Below, in pieces: positions 42,569 to 51,665 of a DNA stretch of 64,000 nt (the stretch's first letter is position 1; every line of letters begins with the position of its first letter). The position numbers and the translations under genes are program-made. The notes below the pieces were generated by a model. That model was not told the DNA's origin, searched no databases, and was given only the letters and a program-made list of their open reading frames with translations. Source of the stretch: Pseudochelatococcus contaminans. GTDB taxonomy: Bacteria > Pseudomonadota > Alphaproteobacteria > Rhizobiales > Beijerinckiaceae. The stretch spans positions 123,602 through 187,601 of the forward strand of contig NZ_JACICC010000007.1 of NCBI RefSeq assembly GCF_014195635.1, in the 5' to 3' direction.

Positions 42569-42994
42569 CTAAATGCTGCGGACGGAGGGAATGAAGCGCA
42601 AGGTGAAAATACGCCCGGCGACGGATTGACCGAAGGACGGCGTGAAGCTCAACGGCGTGCAGTCGATGAACGTATCGGCTATGGATTGCAGGAATGCCCG
42701 CGCGCGGGCGTCATTGACCCCCAGCCGCGAAAATGTAATGCGCGGCGGTCCCATCAGGCTGCCATCGCGCCGAAAACTGAAACGGGCTGTCGCCGTCAGG
42801 CCCTCGGTGCCGCTCGGCGGCTTCCAGCAGGCGATCAGCGCAGGGCCGATTTCCGGCGGCGTGTTGATGGCGCGGTCTTCGGCCGCCCCTGCGATGGGCG
42901 CAGCCCATATCAGGCCCAGCACCAGCCCGCAAACGACCGGATAAACGGCGGGGAGGGCTCCCCGCTTGCTGCGCTCGATCCGTTGTATCGTCAT
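42569..42994 (-). CDS. Periplasmic protein with TonB C-terminal-like domain
   Basis: A 141-residue exported protein with an N-terminal signal or anchor segment (YPVVCGLVLGLIWAAPIAGAAE) and a small alpha/beta domain (INTPPEIGPALIACWKPP...TATARFSFRRDGSLMGPPRI) resembling the TonB C-terminal fold, lacking the energy-transducing linker. The function is unknown. The ATG at 42994 has a GGGAAA site. The frame extends to an ATG at 43045, which overlaps the stop of the 55-codon frame upstream (TAATG). Confidence 0.65.
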   Translation of the reverse strand: MTIQRIERSKRGALPAVYPVVCGLVLGLIWAAPIAGAAEDRAINTPPEIGPALIACWKPPSGTEGLTATARFSFRRDGSLMGPPRITFSRLGVNDARARAFLQSIADTFIDCTPLSFTPSFGQSVAGRIFTLRFIPSVRSI

Positions 42995-43044
42995 CGGCTT
43001 TTCCCTTTCCGGCCTGTCCCTGTCCGCCGGATGTTCTGATTCCA

Positions 43045-43212
43045 TTACAACATCCGGCGCTTTAACATGCTCCGAAAATGGCCAGAAGTTCCTTTTGAGG
43101 GGGCGTTATCAGCAGGCAGCGCGGGGGCAGTGATATCGAATTGCGACAGGATGTCATGAGTGGCCATGTCTTTTGTAACATCTTGAGGCATCTGTTTCTT
43201 GTGGCTTGTCAT
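43045..43212 (-). CDS. Possible small protein of 55 residues
   Basis: This short frame begins MTSHKKQMPQDVTKDMATHD and ends SMLKRRML. The start has an AGGGAG ribosome-binding site about 9 nt upstream, and the stop overlaps an ATG of the next frame as TAATG. I do not recognise a family. It is divergent from phoR with about 100 nt between them. Its reality rests on the ribosome-binding site and the overlap only. Confidence 0.4.
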   Translation of the reverse strand: MTSHKKQMPQDVTKDMATHDILSQFDITAPALPADNAPSKGTSGHFRSMLKRRML

Positions 43213-43261
43213 TTCTGCCGTCTCCCTGTCATGACCGTGATGGCATCATAACGCGCTGGCT

Positions 43262-43297
43262 GGCAAGCGAACAGGCAAGTGAACAAGCAAGTGAACA
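43262..43297 (+). repeat. Three 12-bp tandem repeats before phoR
   Basis: Three units of the form GGCAAGTGAACA (43262-43273, 43274-43285, 43286-43297), differing at one position each. The array runs directly into the phoR ribosome-binding site GGGAGGT. Confidence 0.85.
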
Positions 43298-43309
43298 GGG
43301 AGGTCCGCC

Positions 43310-44629
43310 ATGCCTGGCGGGCAGGAGACAGGTATGGGTTTGAGTGCGCGTTCAATCGCCATCCGGTCAGCGCTGGTGGTTTCCGTCGTCTTCATCGCGC
43401 TCTGGTTCGTCGGCGGCTCCACCCTGTGGTCCCTGCCGGCTGGCGTCTTCATCAGCGTTTTTGCCGCCGCCGCCCTGTTCCGGGACCGGCGAAACCTGCG
43501 CAGCCGCTTGCAGCCGGAGCGGCTGAAACCTGCGGCATCCGGTCCCTATGATACAGCCGGTCTGCTGGCGGCTTTACCCGATCCGGTGGTTCTGATCGAT
43601 CGGCGTGGCATCGTTCTGAACATCAATCCCGCCGCGCGGGCGCTCTTTCCGCTGCTCGTCGAGGCGCGACCGCTGGCTTTCATCGTCCGCGCTCCGGCGG
43701 TGCTGGAAGGCATCGAGACGGTTCTGCGAGGTGGGCAGGCGGTCAATGCCGAATTTCGCGAGCACGGCGCGGTCGAGCGCACGCTGGAGGCGCACATTGC
43801 TCCCGTCCATGCTCCCGTCCATGCCACTACCACCGGCGCCTCTGTTCAGAATCAACCGCAAGGCGCGGTTCTGCTGATTCGCGATTTGACCAGCGCGCGC
43901 CGTCTGGAGCATATGCGGGTAGACTTCGTCGCCAACGCCAGCCATGAGCTGCGCACGCCGCTGGCCTCGGTGATCGGCTTCATCGAGACGCTGCAAGGTC
44001 CGGCGCGCAACGACGAGAACGCACGTGAGCGCTTCCTCGGCATCATGCGCGATCAGGCGCAGCGGATGTCGCGGCTGATCGACGATCTGCTTTCGCTATC
44101 CCGCATCGAGATGAACCTGCACGTACCGCCGAACCGGGTGGTGGAGGTCGGCCTGCTGGTGCGCCACATGATCGAGACGCTTGCCCCGCTGGCGCAGGAA
44201 CGCGGCGTCACTCTGGCGCTGGAGCAAACCCCCGCGCCGCTCTTCGTCACCGGCGACAGGGACGAGTTGCTGCGCGTGGTGGAAAATCTGGTCGAGAACG
44301 GCATTAAATACGGCCAGCAGGGACGCAGGGTGGATGTGACTGTGCAGGCCGTCAACGGCCCTCGCCGTGGCGAGCAGGAGGTGATGGTCGAGGTGCGCGA
44401 CTACGGCCCCGGCGTCGCGCCGGAGCATCTGCCGAGGCTGACGGAGCGTTTCTATCGTGCCGATGTGGCCGAGAGCCGCGAAAAGGGCGGCACGGGTCTG
44501 GGGCTCGCCATCGTCAAGCACATCGTCAACCGGCATCGCGGACGCCTCGACATTGCCAGCCGCCCGGGCGAGGGCGCGACTTTCACTGTCTATCTGCCGG
44601 CGGCGGCGGACCCCGGCGCGGCCGATTGA
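43310..44629 (+). CDS. phoR: Phosphate regulon sensor histidine kinase PhoR
   Basis: A 439-residue membrane sensor kinase with two N-terminal helices (about 15-55). A PAS domain (about 80-190) starts LLAALPDPVVLIDRRGIVLNI. The HisKA H-box is FVANASHELRTPLASVIGF (about 208), with N-box VVENLVENGIKYG, G1 DYGPGV and G2 GGTGLGLAIVKHIV. It phosphorylates PhoB when phosphate is low. The ATG at 43310 has a GGGAGGT site. It heads the Pho cluster, with pstS 430 nt downstream under its own Pho box. Confidence 0.93.
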   Translation: MPGGQETGMGLSARSIAIRSALVVSVVFIALWFVGGSTLWSLPAGVFISVFAAAALFRDRRNLRSRLQPERLKPAASGPYDTAGLLAALPDPVVLIDRRGIVLNINPAARALFPLLVEARPLAFIVRAPAVLEGIETVLRGGQAVNAEFREHGAVERTLEAHIAPVHAPVHATTTGASVQNQPQGAVLLIRDLTSARRLEHMRVDFVANASHELRTPLASVIGFIETLQGPARNDENARERFLGIMRDQAQRMSRLIDDLLSLSRIEMNLHVPPNRVVEVGLLVRHMIETLAPLAQERGVTLALEQTPAPLFVTGDRDELLRVVENLVENGIKYGQQGRRVDVTVQAVNGPRRGEQEVMVEVRDYGPGVAPEHLPRLTERFYRADVAESREKGGTGLGLAIVKHIVNRHRGRLDIASRPGEGATFTVYLPAAADPGAAD

Positions 44630-44920
44630 TCTGCGCGCTCTGGACATTTTCATCCAGTCTGCTGCGAGATTTATGACATCTCCGACGGTTTATCGCGACA
44701 AAAAAGGCGCAACACCGCGTGCTGCGAGAGCGCGTGATTGCATGGACGTGATTGCATGGAGTTGCCACGGGTGCGCCTTGTACTGTGCTGACCATGCGCG
44801 CCAGTAGACTGTTATTGTCAGACTTTATATGCGGCCTGCCCGCCAGTTATCGTGACGTTCTGGCATGGCAATGCGTCATCGCGCGGTGGGATCGCGATGT
44901 TCCGGAGGCGCTGCCATCAG
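44630..44920. other. phoR-pstS intergenic region, upstream part
   Basis: About 290 nt without a gene. It contains a 13-bp direct repeat GTGATTGCATGGA (44734-44746 and 44748-44760). The pstS regulatory site follows. Confidence 0.5.
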
Positions 44921-44953
44921 TGTCATTCAAGCGTCATTCTGGCGTCATAAACA
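44921..44953 (+). promoter_or_regulatory. Pho box (three PhoB half-sites) before pstS
   Basis: Three direct 11-bp units each contain GTCAT: TGTCATTCAAG, CGTCATTCTGG and CGTCATAAACA. The 11-bp period is that of PhoB half-sites (CTGTCAT-N4). PhoB dimers here would activate pstS and the genes behind it from about 110 nt upstream of the start. Confidence 0.8.
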
Positions 44954-45061
44954 GGTCTGGTTCGAGCATTCAGGCTTGTCAGAAATTCGTGGGCGAGGGC
45001 TTCAGAGCACAGCATCCGGCTGTGCATAGCTCGGTCCATATCCTGCTTTTGGAGGTGTTCC

Positions 45062-46081
45062 GTGAAGTTTTCCAACCTCTATGCCGTCGCCGGCCTGGCT
45101 GCCGCAGCGTTCGTTGCTCCCGCTTCCGCGCAGACCATCACCGGCGCTGGTGCGAGCTTTCCTGCGCCGGTTTATGTGAAGTGGGCCGAGGTCTACAACA
45201 AGGAAACCGGCGTCCAGATCAACTACCAGTCCAGCGGTTCGGGTAACGGCATCAAGGCGATCAAGGGCAACACGGTCATCTTCGGCGCAACCGATGCGCC
45301 GCTTTCCGGCGAGGATCTGGAAGCTTCCGGTCTGGTTCAGTTCCCCACGGTCATCGGCGGCGTTGTGCCGATCATCAACGTCGAAGGCATCAAGCCCGGT
45401 GAACTATCGCTCGACGGCGACACGCTGGCCAAGATTTTCCTCGGCGAGATCAAGCAATGGGACGACGCCGCCATCGCGGCGCTGAATCCTGACGTGAAGC
45501 TGCCTTCCACGGCCATCGCCGTTGTCCGCCGCGCCGATTCCTCGGGCACGACATTTGCGTTCACCAGCTACCTGACGCGCGTTTCTGCTGACTGGAAGGA
45601 CAGGCTCGGCGTCGGTACCACCGTGCAGTGGCCCGTGGGACTTGGCGCTCCGGGCAACGACGGCGTTGCGAACAACGTCGCCAAGATCGGCGGTTCCATC
45701 GGCTATGTCGAATACATCTACGCCAAGAAAAACAACCTGTCCTACACCCGGCTCAAGAACAAGGCCGGCAAGGTCGTGCGTCCCGAGACAGCCTCCTTCC
45801 AGGCTGCCGCAGCCAACGCCGACTGGAAGTCTGCTCCGGGCTTCGGCGTGATTCTGGTCGATGAGGACGGCGACGCATCGTGGCCGATCACTGCCGCTAC
45901 CTTCGTGCTGGTTCACAAGGCTCCCAAGGACAAAGCGCAGACCGCCGCTGCCCTCAAGTTCTTCGACTGGGCATATTCCAACGGGGCGCCCTATGCCGAG
46001 GAACTCGCCTACATCCCGCTGCCCGAGAGCCTGACGAACGAGATCCGCGCCGTGTGGGCGGCTGAGGTGAAGACAAACTAA
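45062..46081 (+). CDS. pstS: Phosphate ABC transporter substrate-binding protein PstS
   Basis: A 339-residue periplasmic phosphate receptor. The signal peptide ends APASA (residue 23). The phosphate-binding motifs are GAGASFPAPVYVKWAE, YQSSGSGNGIKAI, FGATDAPLS and RRADSSGTTFAFTSYL. It starts at GTG with a TGGAGG ribosome-binding site. It captures Pi with high affinity and hands it to PstCAB. It is controlled by the triple Pho box. Confidence 0.97.
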   Translation: MKFSNLYAVAGLAAAAFVAPASAQTITGAGASFPAPVYVKWAEVYNKETGVQINYQSSGSGNGIKAIKGNTVIFGATDAPLSGEDLEASGLVQFPTVIGGVVPIINVEGIKPGELSLDGDTLAKIFLGEIKQWDDAAIAALNPDVKLPSTAIAVVRRADSSGTTFAFTSYLTRVSADWKDRLGVGTTVQWPVGLGAPGNDGVANNVAKIGGSIGYVEYIYAKKNNLSYTRLKNKAGKVVRPETASFQAAAANADWKSAPGFGVILVDEDGDASWPITAATFVLVHKAPKDKAQTAAALKFFDWAYSNGAPYAEELAYIPLPESLTNEIRAVWAAEVKTN

Positions 46082-46183
46082 GCCGGTGTTCGCTTCGGCA
46101 ACTGGCGCGAACTCGACACGCCGTTGACATCTGGGGGCGCCCCCGGGCGGCCCCTTTCATACAGGGCGTACAGGCAGTCAATT

Positions 46184-47176
46184 ATGGTCGACGTTGCAAT
46201 CAAGAACGCAGCTCACGGCAGGGATGAAGCAGAGAACAGGTTGCGGGTTCTGGAGAGATTCAGGCGCGGAGACAAATTCTTCTTTCATCTGACGCGAAGC
46301 GCGGCATTTCTGGTGCTGGTGCTGCTGTTCGCCATCGTCGCATCGCTGACCTACGGCGCCTGGCCCGCACTGAGCCATTTCGGCTTCGACTTCTTGATCT
46401 CGCAGTCGTGGAACGCGAACACCGAACAGTTCGGCGCGCTGGCGACGATCTACGGAACGCTGGTAACGTCGCTGATCGCCATGCTGATCGCCGTGCCGGT
46501 GGGGATCGGTATCGCCATCTTCCTCACCGAGCTGTGTCCCGCCGTCCTGCGCCGGCCTATCGGCATCGCCGTCGAGCTTCTCGCGGGCATTCCCTCCATT
46601 ATCTACGGCATCTGGGGCTTCTTCGTTTTCGCCCCGGTGCTCCAGCAAACCTTGCAGCCGTTTCTCATTTCGCTGTTTGCGCCGGTGCCGGTGCTGAACG
46701 CACTTTTCGCTGGCCCGCCCTATGGCCTTGGCATCCTTACCGCCGGCCTCATTCTGGCGATCATGGTGCTGCCCTTCATCGCTTCCGTGTCGCGCGACGT
46801 GTTCGAGACGGTTCCGGCTGTCATGAAGGAAGCCGCCTACGGCCTCGGCTGCACGACGTGGGAAGTGGTGCGCAATGTCGTCATCCCGCACACGCGGGCA
46901 GGGCTGGTTGGCGGCGTGATGCTCGCACTGGGCCGCGCGTTGGGCGAAACCATGGCGGTGACGTTCGTCATCGGTAACGCCAGGCAGATCTCGGCGTCCA
47001 TCCTTCAGCCCGGCACGACGATTTCGGCGACCATCGCGCTGGAATATGCGGAAGCGTCCGAGGGCCTTTACAGATCGTCGCTCGTGGCGCTCGGTCTGAT
47101 CCTCTTCGTCATCAGCTTCATCGTTCTGGCCGTCGCGCGGCTGATGTTGGCGCGCCTCAACAAGCAGGAAGCCTGA
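46184..47176 (+). CDS. pstC: Phosphate ABC transporter permease PstC
   Basis: A 330-residue permease with six helices and the inner-membrane permease loop [20 protein letters not shown]. The pattern [15 protein letters not shown] is typical of PstC. The start is taken at 46184 ([11 protein letters not shown]); an extension to 46124 runs through a GC palindrome and is unlikely. It lies 102 nt after pstS and 2 nt before pstA. Confidence 0.95.
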   Translation: MVDVAIKNAAHGRDEAENRLRVLERFRRGDKFFFHLTRSAAFLVLVLLFAIVASLTYGAWPALSHFGFDFLISQSWNANTEQFGALATIYGTLVTSLIAMLIAVPVGIGIAIFLTELCPAVLRRPIGIAVELLAGIPSIIYGIWGFFVFAPVLQQTLQPFLISLFAPVPVLNALFAGPPYGLGILTAGLILAIMVLPFIASVSRDVFETVPAVMKEAAYGLGCTTWEVVRNVVIPHTRAGLVGGVMLALGRALGETMAVTFVIGNARQISASILQPGTTISATIALEYAEASEGLYRSSLVALGLILFVISFIVLAVARLMLARLNKQEA

Positions 47177-47178
47177 CG

Positions 47179-48018
47179 ATGTCGCTGTACGCCGCGCGCA
47201 AGCGCTCGAACCGCATCGCCATGGGCCTCTGCACGGTTGCTGCGGTGTTCGGTATCGTCTGGCTTGTGCTGATCCTGGCCGTTCTCGTCTGGGAAGGCGT
47301 TTCCGGTCTGTCGTGGCGGGTTTTCACCGAAATTACTCCCAGCATGGGCAGCACCACCGGCGGCCTGCTGAACGCCATCGTCGGTTCGCTCATGATGGTG
47401 TTCTTCGCCGTGCTCATCGGCACGCCGCTTGGCCTGCTGGCCGGTACATACATGGCGGAGTATGGGCGTTATGAGAAGCTGACCCATGTCGTGCGCTTCA
47501 TCAACGACATCCTGCTCTCCGCCCCGTCCATCGTGATCGGCCTGTTCATCTACGAGATCCTCGTTGCCCCGTTCGGTGGATTTTCTGGGTGGGCCGGCTC
47601 GGCGGCACTTGCCGTGATCGTGATTCCCGTGGTCGTGCGCACGACCGAGGACATGCTGCTGCTCGTGCCGGGCCAGTTGCGCGAGGCCGCGGCGGCGCTC
47701 GGTCTGCCACGGTCGGTCATCATCAAGCAGGTGGCTTACAAGGCGGCGCTTGCCGGCATCGTCACCGGCATTCTGCTGGCCGTGGCGCGCATCAGCGGTG
47801 AAACGGCCCCGCTGCTGTTCACGGCATTGAGCAACAACTTCTTCTCGACGTCGATGACGCAGCCGATCGCCAGCCTGCCGGTCGTGATCTACAACTTCAC
47901 GAAGACGCCGGACGAAAACATGCAGCAACTCGCCTGGACGGGCGCCCTTCTGATCACCTTCGCTGTCCTCGTCATGAGTATTATCGCGCGCGCCCTGTCG
48001 ACAAGGATGAAGAAATGA
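47179..48018 (+). CDS. pstA: Phosphate ABC transporter permease PstA
   Basis: A 279-residue permease partner of PstC with six helices and the coupling loop [36 protein letters not shown] is the conserved mid-membrane motif. The start is 3 nt after the pstC stop and the end overlaps pstB (ATGA). Confidence 0.95.
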   Translation: MSLYAARKRSNRIAMGLCTVAAVFGIVWLVLILAVLVWEGVSGLSWRVFTEITPSMGSTTGGLLNAIVGSLMMVFFAVLIGTPLGLLAGTYMAEYGRYEKLTHVVRFINDILLSAPSIVIGLFIYEILVAPFGGFSGWAGSAALAVIVIPVVVRTTEDMLLLVPGQLREAAAALGLPRSVIIKQVAYKAALAGIVTGILLAVARISGETAPLLFTALSNNFFSTSMTQPIASLPVVIYNFTKTPDENMQQLAWTGALLITFAVLVMSIIARALSTRMKK

Positions 48019-48824
48019 GTACCGGCACCAACAGGCAACCGGCATCCCCGGCCATTCCCGCCGGGCCGCTTACCGAAAAGGTCTCGGTTCGCAATCTCAA
48101 GTTCTATTATGGCAACAATCTTGCGCTGAAGAGCATTGATCTGCCGCTGTATGACCGTATCGTCACGGCGTTCATCGGGCCGTCCGGCTGTGGCAAATCC
48201 ACGCTGCTGCGCGTTCTCAACCGCATGTACGATCTTTATCCCGGCCAGCACGCGGAAGGTGAGGTGCTGATCGACGGGCGCAACGTGCTCGGCCCGGATC
48301 AGGACGTGAATGCCCTGCGCGCGAAGGTCGGCATGGTTTTCCAGAAGCCGACGCCGTTCCCGATGTCGATTTATGATAACATTGCGTTCGGCGTTCGGCT
48401 GTATGAGAAACTCGGCAAGAGCGAGATGGACGAGCGCGTCGAATCCTCGCTCCGCCGCGCCGCGTTGTGGAACGAGGTGAAAGACAAGCTTAACGCCTCG
48501 GGCCAAAGCCTGTCGGGCGGCCAGCAGCAGCGCCTTTGCATCGCGCGCACAGTTGCCGTGAAACCGGAAGTCATTCTGTTCGACGAACCATGCTCCGCGC
48601 TTGATCCGATTTCGACATCGAAGGTCGAGGAGCTGATCGATGAATTACGGGCGGATTACACGATTGCTATCGTGACGCACAACATGCAGCAGGCGGCGCG
48701 CGTATCGCAGTTCACGGCGTTCATGTATCTTGGCGAACTGGTGGAGTTCGCGGAAACGGCGAAGATCTTCACAGCGCCAAGCGATAAACGGACGCAGGAT
48801 TATATCACTGGCCGTTTCGGCTGA
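48015..48824 (+). CDS. pstB: Phosphate ABC transporter ATP-binding protein PstB
   Basis: A 269-residue ABC ATPase with Walker [10 protein letters not shown], signature [16 protein letters not shown], Walker [13 protein letters not shown], switch His in [11 protein letters not shown], and the PstB-specific [13 protein letters not shown]. It drives phosphate import and, with PhoU, passes the phosphate signal to PhoR. Overlaps pstA by 4 nt. Confidence 0.97.
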   Translation: MSTGTNRQPASPAIPAGPLTEKVSVRNLKFYYGNNLALKSIDLPLYDRIVTAFIGPSGCGKSTLLRVLNRMYDLYPGQHAEGEVLIDGRNVLGPDQDVNALRAKVGMVFQKPTPFPMSIYDNIAFGVRLYEKLGKSEMDERVESSLRRAALWNEVKDKLNASGQSLSGGQQQRLCIARTVAVKPEVILFDEPCSALDPISTSKVEELIDELRADYTIAIVTHNMQQAARVSQFTAFMYLGELVEFAETAKIFTAPSDKRTQDYITGRFG

Positions 48825-48881
48825 TCGCGGTATGGGGCAGCCCTCGATGGCCTGTTCCGACTTATTGAGCAGGAGAGCGTC

Positions 48882-49592
48882 ATGCCCGAACATATTGTAA
48901 CCTCGTTCGATGCCGAACTCGAACTCTTGCGCAGCAAGATCGCGGAGATGGGCGGTGTTGCCGAGAAGATGCTGGACGATTCCACGCGCGCTCTTGTGCG
49001 CCGCGATAGCGCGCTGGCGCGGCAGGTGATCGAGGCGGACTCGCGGCTGGATAATCTCCAGCGCGAAGTCGAGGAAAATGCAGTCGCCACGATTGCCCGG
49101 CGTCAGCCAGTGGCCGTGGATCTGCGCGACATCGTGTCCGCCATCCGCGTGGCTGGCGATGTCGAGCGCATTGGTGATCTGGCGAAAAACACCTCCAAAC
49201 GCGTTCTTGCTATCAGCAGCGAGGCGCATCCGGCCAAAATCGTCGTTGGAGTTCAGCATATGAGCGATCTCGTTCAGGCCCAGCTCAAGGACGTTCTTGA
49301 TGCCTACGCCGAGCGGAACGAGCAGAAAGCGCTTGATGTCTGGAGCCGGGATGACCGGATCGACGCGCTTTATAATTCAGTATTCCGTGAGTTGTTGACC
49401 TATATGATGGAAGATACGCGGAACATTACTTATTGCACGCATCTTCTGTTTCTCGCCAAGAATATTGAACGCATTGGCGATCACACGACAAACATTGCCG
49501 AAACGATTTATTATGTCACCACGGGTGAGGCTGTGGCGGGTGAGCGGCCAAAAGGTGACACCACAAGTTTTACCACCACTGGTGAGATTTAA
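48882..49592 (+). CDS. phoU: Phosphate signalling regulator PhoU
   Basis: A 236-residue all-helical protein with two PhoU repeats. The metal-binding EXXXD-type segments are ADSRLDNLQREVEENAV/IRVAGDVERIGDLAKN and TYCTHLLFLAKNIERIGDHT. It links PstB to PhoR and represses the regulon when phosphate is ample. It follows pstB by 57 nt in the same operon. Confidence 0.96.
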   Translation: MPEHIVTSFDAELELLRSKIAEMGGVAEKMLDDSTRALVRRDSALARQVIEADSRLDNLQREVEENAVATIARRQPVAVDLRDIVSAIRVAGDVERIGDLAKNTSKRVLAISSEAHPAKIVVGVQHMSDLVQAQLKDVLDAYAERNEQKALDVWSRDDRIDALYNSVFRELLTYMMEDTRNITYCTHLLFLAKNIERIGDHTTNIAETIYYVTTGEAVAGERPKGDTTSFTTTGEI

Positions 49593-49689
49593 TATTGCAG
49601 TTTGAATATGGCACGCAGCAAATCTGTGTTAATGGAACCTGAAACTACGTGACGTCTCTTTCCTGTGTGATTGGTATAATGAGGCTCTT

Positions 49690-50394
49690 ATGGTAGGACC
49701 ACGCATATTGATCGTTGAGGACGAAGAGCCGTTGGCGCTATTGCTGCGTTATAACCTGGAGGCGGAAGGGTATTCTGTCGACAGCGTCGCGCGCGGCGAC
49801 GAGGCGGAAATCCGGCTCCGGGAACAAGTGCCGGATCTTGTCCTGCTCGACTGGATGTTGCCCGGCCTGTCAGGCATCGAACTGTGCCGCAGGGTGCGTG
49901 CGCGGGGCGAGACGGAGCGCCTGCCCATCATCATGCTGACGGCGCGCGGGGATGAGGGCGAGCGGGTGCGCGGCCTTGCCACCGGCGCGGACGATTATGT
50001 CGTCAAGCCATTTTCAGTGCCGGAACTGCTTGCGCGCGTGCGGGCTCTGCTTCGCCGCACAAAGCCGGGGCATGTCGCCACACTGCTGCTTGCAGGCGAT
50101 ATCGAGCTGGACCGTGAGACCCGCCGCGTGCGCCGTAGCGGACGTGAGCTGCATCTGGGGCCGACGGAGTTCAAGTTGCTTGAAGTCCTGATGCAGAGTC
50201 CCGGACGCGTGTTCACGCGCGAACAGCTGCTCGATGGCGTCTGGGGGCATGACGTCTATATCGACGAGCGCACCGTGGACGTGCATGTCGGCCGCTTGCG
50301 CAAGGCCATCAACCGTCCGCGCAGCCCTGACCCGATCCGCACGGTTCGCGGCGCAGGTTATGCTTTCGACGAAACGTTCGCGCGAGCTGAATAG
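49690..50394 (+). CDS. phoB: Phosphate regulon response regulator PhoB
   Basis: A 234-residue OmpR-type regulator. The receiver domain (about 4-120) has the phosphoacceptor Asp in LVLLDWMLPGLSG (about 57), LTARGDEGE and VKPFSVPELLARV. The winged-helix domain (about 135-230) has LGPTEFKLLEVLM and DERTVDVHVGRLRKA. It binds Pho boxes such as the one before pstS. A TATAAT hexamer (49675-49680) lies 9 nt before the start. It lies 97 nt after phoU. Confidence 0.95.
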   Translation: MVGPRILIVEDEEPLALLLRYNLEAEGYSVDSVARGDEAEIRLREQVPDLVLLDWMLPGLSGIELCRRVRARGETERLPIIMLTARGDEGERVRGLATGADDYVVKPFSVPELLARVRALLRRTKPGHVATLLLAGDIELDRETRRVRRSGRELHLGPTEFKLLEVLMQSPGRVFTREQLLDGVWGHDVYIDERTVDVHVGRLRKAINRPRSPDPIRTVRGAGYAFDETFARAE

Positions 50395-50446
50395 CCCCGC
50401 AAGCGTGCCCCAAGCATCTTGAGGTTCACTTCCGCATTACGGCAAT

Positions 50447-50485
50447 AAAAATGGCTCCCGATCATCATCGGGAGCCATTGATTTT
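50447..50485. terminator. Bidirectional terminator between phoB and gcrA
   Basis: AATGGCTCCCGAT (50450-50462) pairs with ATCGGGAGCCATT (50467-50479), flanked by A-rich sequence on the left and T-rich on the right. Confidence 0.9.
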
Positions 50486-50509
50486 TAGGCAGTGAATGGC
50501 CTGAGCAGA

Positions 50510-51130
50510 TCAGGCGCGCTTGCGGTCACGACGGCGATCAATGACTGGCTGATAAGCGATGCTCGCGTGATGGGCGCAGTACGGCAGCCCGGTCACGGCG
50601 CGCGCGCCGCAGAAACGGAAGCCCGGCGAAGTGGGGTCGCCCACCGGCCAGCGGCACATGTATTCGCGCAGATCCATGATCGTGACACGCTCGGAAATCG
50701 GCACGACAACGCTTTCACGCGCCGCGGGAGCCTGCGGCGGCAGGGGCCGGGGAGCAACGCTCGGCGCGGTATCGGCGATGATATCGTCTTCCGGTTCGAT
50801 AGCGGGCGCCGACGCAGAAGCAAGTACGGCGTTGCTGAACGTATCATCCTGATGCTGCTCGGCTTCTTCCTGCGCCGCAACCGGAGCGCGGACGGAAGGT
50901 GCGGCAACCGGAGCGGTGGCGGGCGCCTTGCGAGCAGCCGGACGGGGCGTTGCGCTGGCGGGAGCTTTGGCGCGACCCGACAGACCCAGACGATGAACCT
51001 TGCCGATAACCGCGTTGCGGCTGACGCCGCCAATTTCCGTCGCGATCTGGCTTGCGCTCAGGCCATCGCCCCAGAGTTTCCGCAACAGTTCGACACGTTC
51101 GTCAGTCCAGGTATTCCCGGGATCGCTCAT
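50510..51130 (-). CDS. gcrA: Cell-cycle regulator GcrA
   Basis: A 206-residue GcrA. The N-terminal HTH (about 7-50) is WTDERVELLRKLWGDGLSAS then IGGVSRNAVIGKVHRLGLSG. A long Ala/Pro/Glu-rich linker follows, then the C-terminal sigma-70-binding region CRWPVGDPTSPGFRFCGARA and LPYCAHHASIAYQP. GcrA recruits the housekeeping sigma factor to promoters carrying CcrM-methylated GANTC sites. The start at 51130 gives the standard MSDPGNTWTDERV; an in-frame extension to 51211 is not supported. Confidence 0.95.
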   Translation of the reverse strand: MSDPGNTWTDERVELLRKLWGDGLSASQIATEIGGVSRNAVIGKVHRLGLSGRAKAPASATPRPAARKAPATAPVAAPSVRAPVAAQEEAEQHQDDTFSNAVLASASAPAIEPEDDIIADTAPSVAPRPLPPQAPAARESVVVPISERVTIMDLREYMCRWPVGDPTSPGFRFCGARAVTGLPYCAHHASIAYQPVIDRRRDRKRA

Positions 51131-51665
51131 CATAATGCTCCATTCAGCCTCGCGCCGCGAGGAATCCTCCATCCTGCCCCATGCCGTATAACGACCGGGC
51201 TCAACGTTCACCTGTCAGGAGACGCTGGGTAGGAGGCGGCCAAGCGACATATCGTGGCCGTCACCCGGGAAACTACAATATAGCCCGACTCTACCGCAAG
51301 AGTCGGGCATACGCCGATATCCATTTTCCCACAGGAGAAGTCGTAAACAAATTCTTGACGCTTCAGAAAATGATGTGAATCCCGGCAATTTCAAGGCCCG
51401 ACAGGAATTTTTGGCTGCAACGGAACGTTGAGAACGGTCCTGAAAGCGGTCGTGGGGCAGATTCAACTTGAATATGTCGTCTGTGGTAGCTAAACTTGAG
51501 AATATGCCGCCCCGATGGGCGGCTTTTTCAATTGCATTGCCGCCCATCGCCGTTCCGGATCGGCCGCCTGCCTTCCGGCGTCTTCTTCGTTCCCCGGCGT
51601 GGCTGACAGATGCATGCCGTGCCGGAACCGCCGCGCACGGCACTTCCGTTCTGGAGTGAAAAGCT
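51131..51665. other. gcrA-argD intergenic region
   Basis: 535 nt between divergent genes. It contains a hairpin carrying two GANTC sites (51283-51308) and the argD ribosome-binding site (GGAGTG, 51653-51658). No gene was seen. Confidence 0.55.
51283..51308. promoter_or_regulatory. Inverted repeat with two GANTC (CcrM methylation) sites upstream of gcrA
   Basis: GCCCGACTCT (51283-51292) pairs with AGAGTCGGGC (51299-51308) around ACCGCA. Each arm holds one GANTC (51287-51291 and 51300-51304). It lies about 155 nt before the gcrA start on the gcrA side of the divergent region. Confidence 0.6.
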
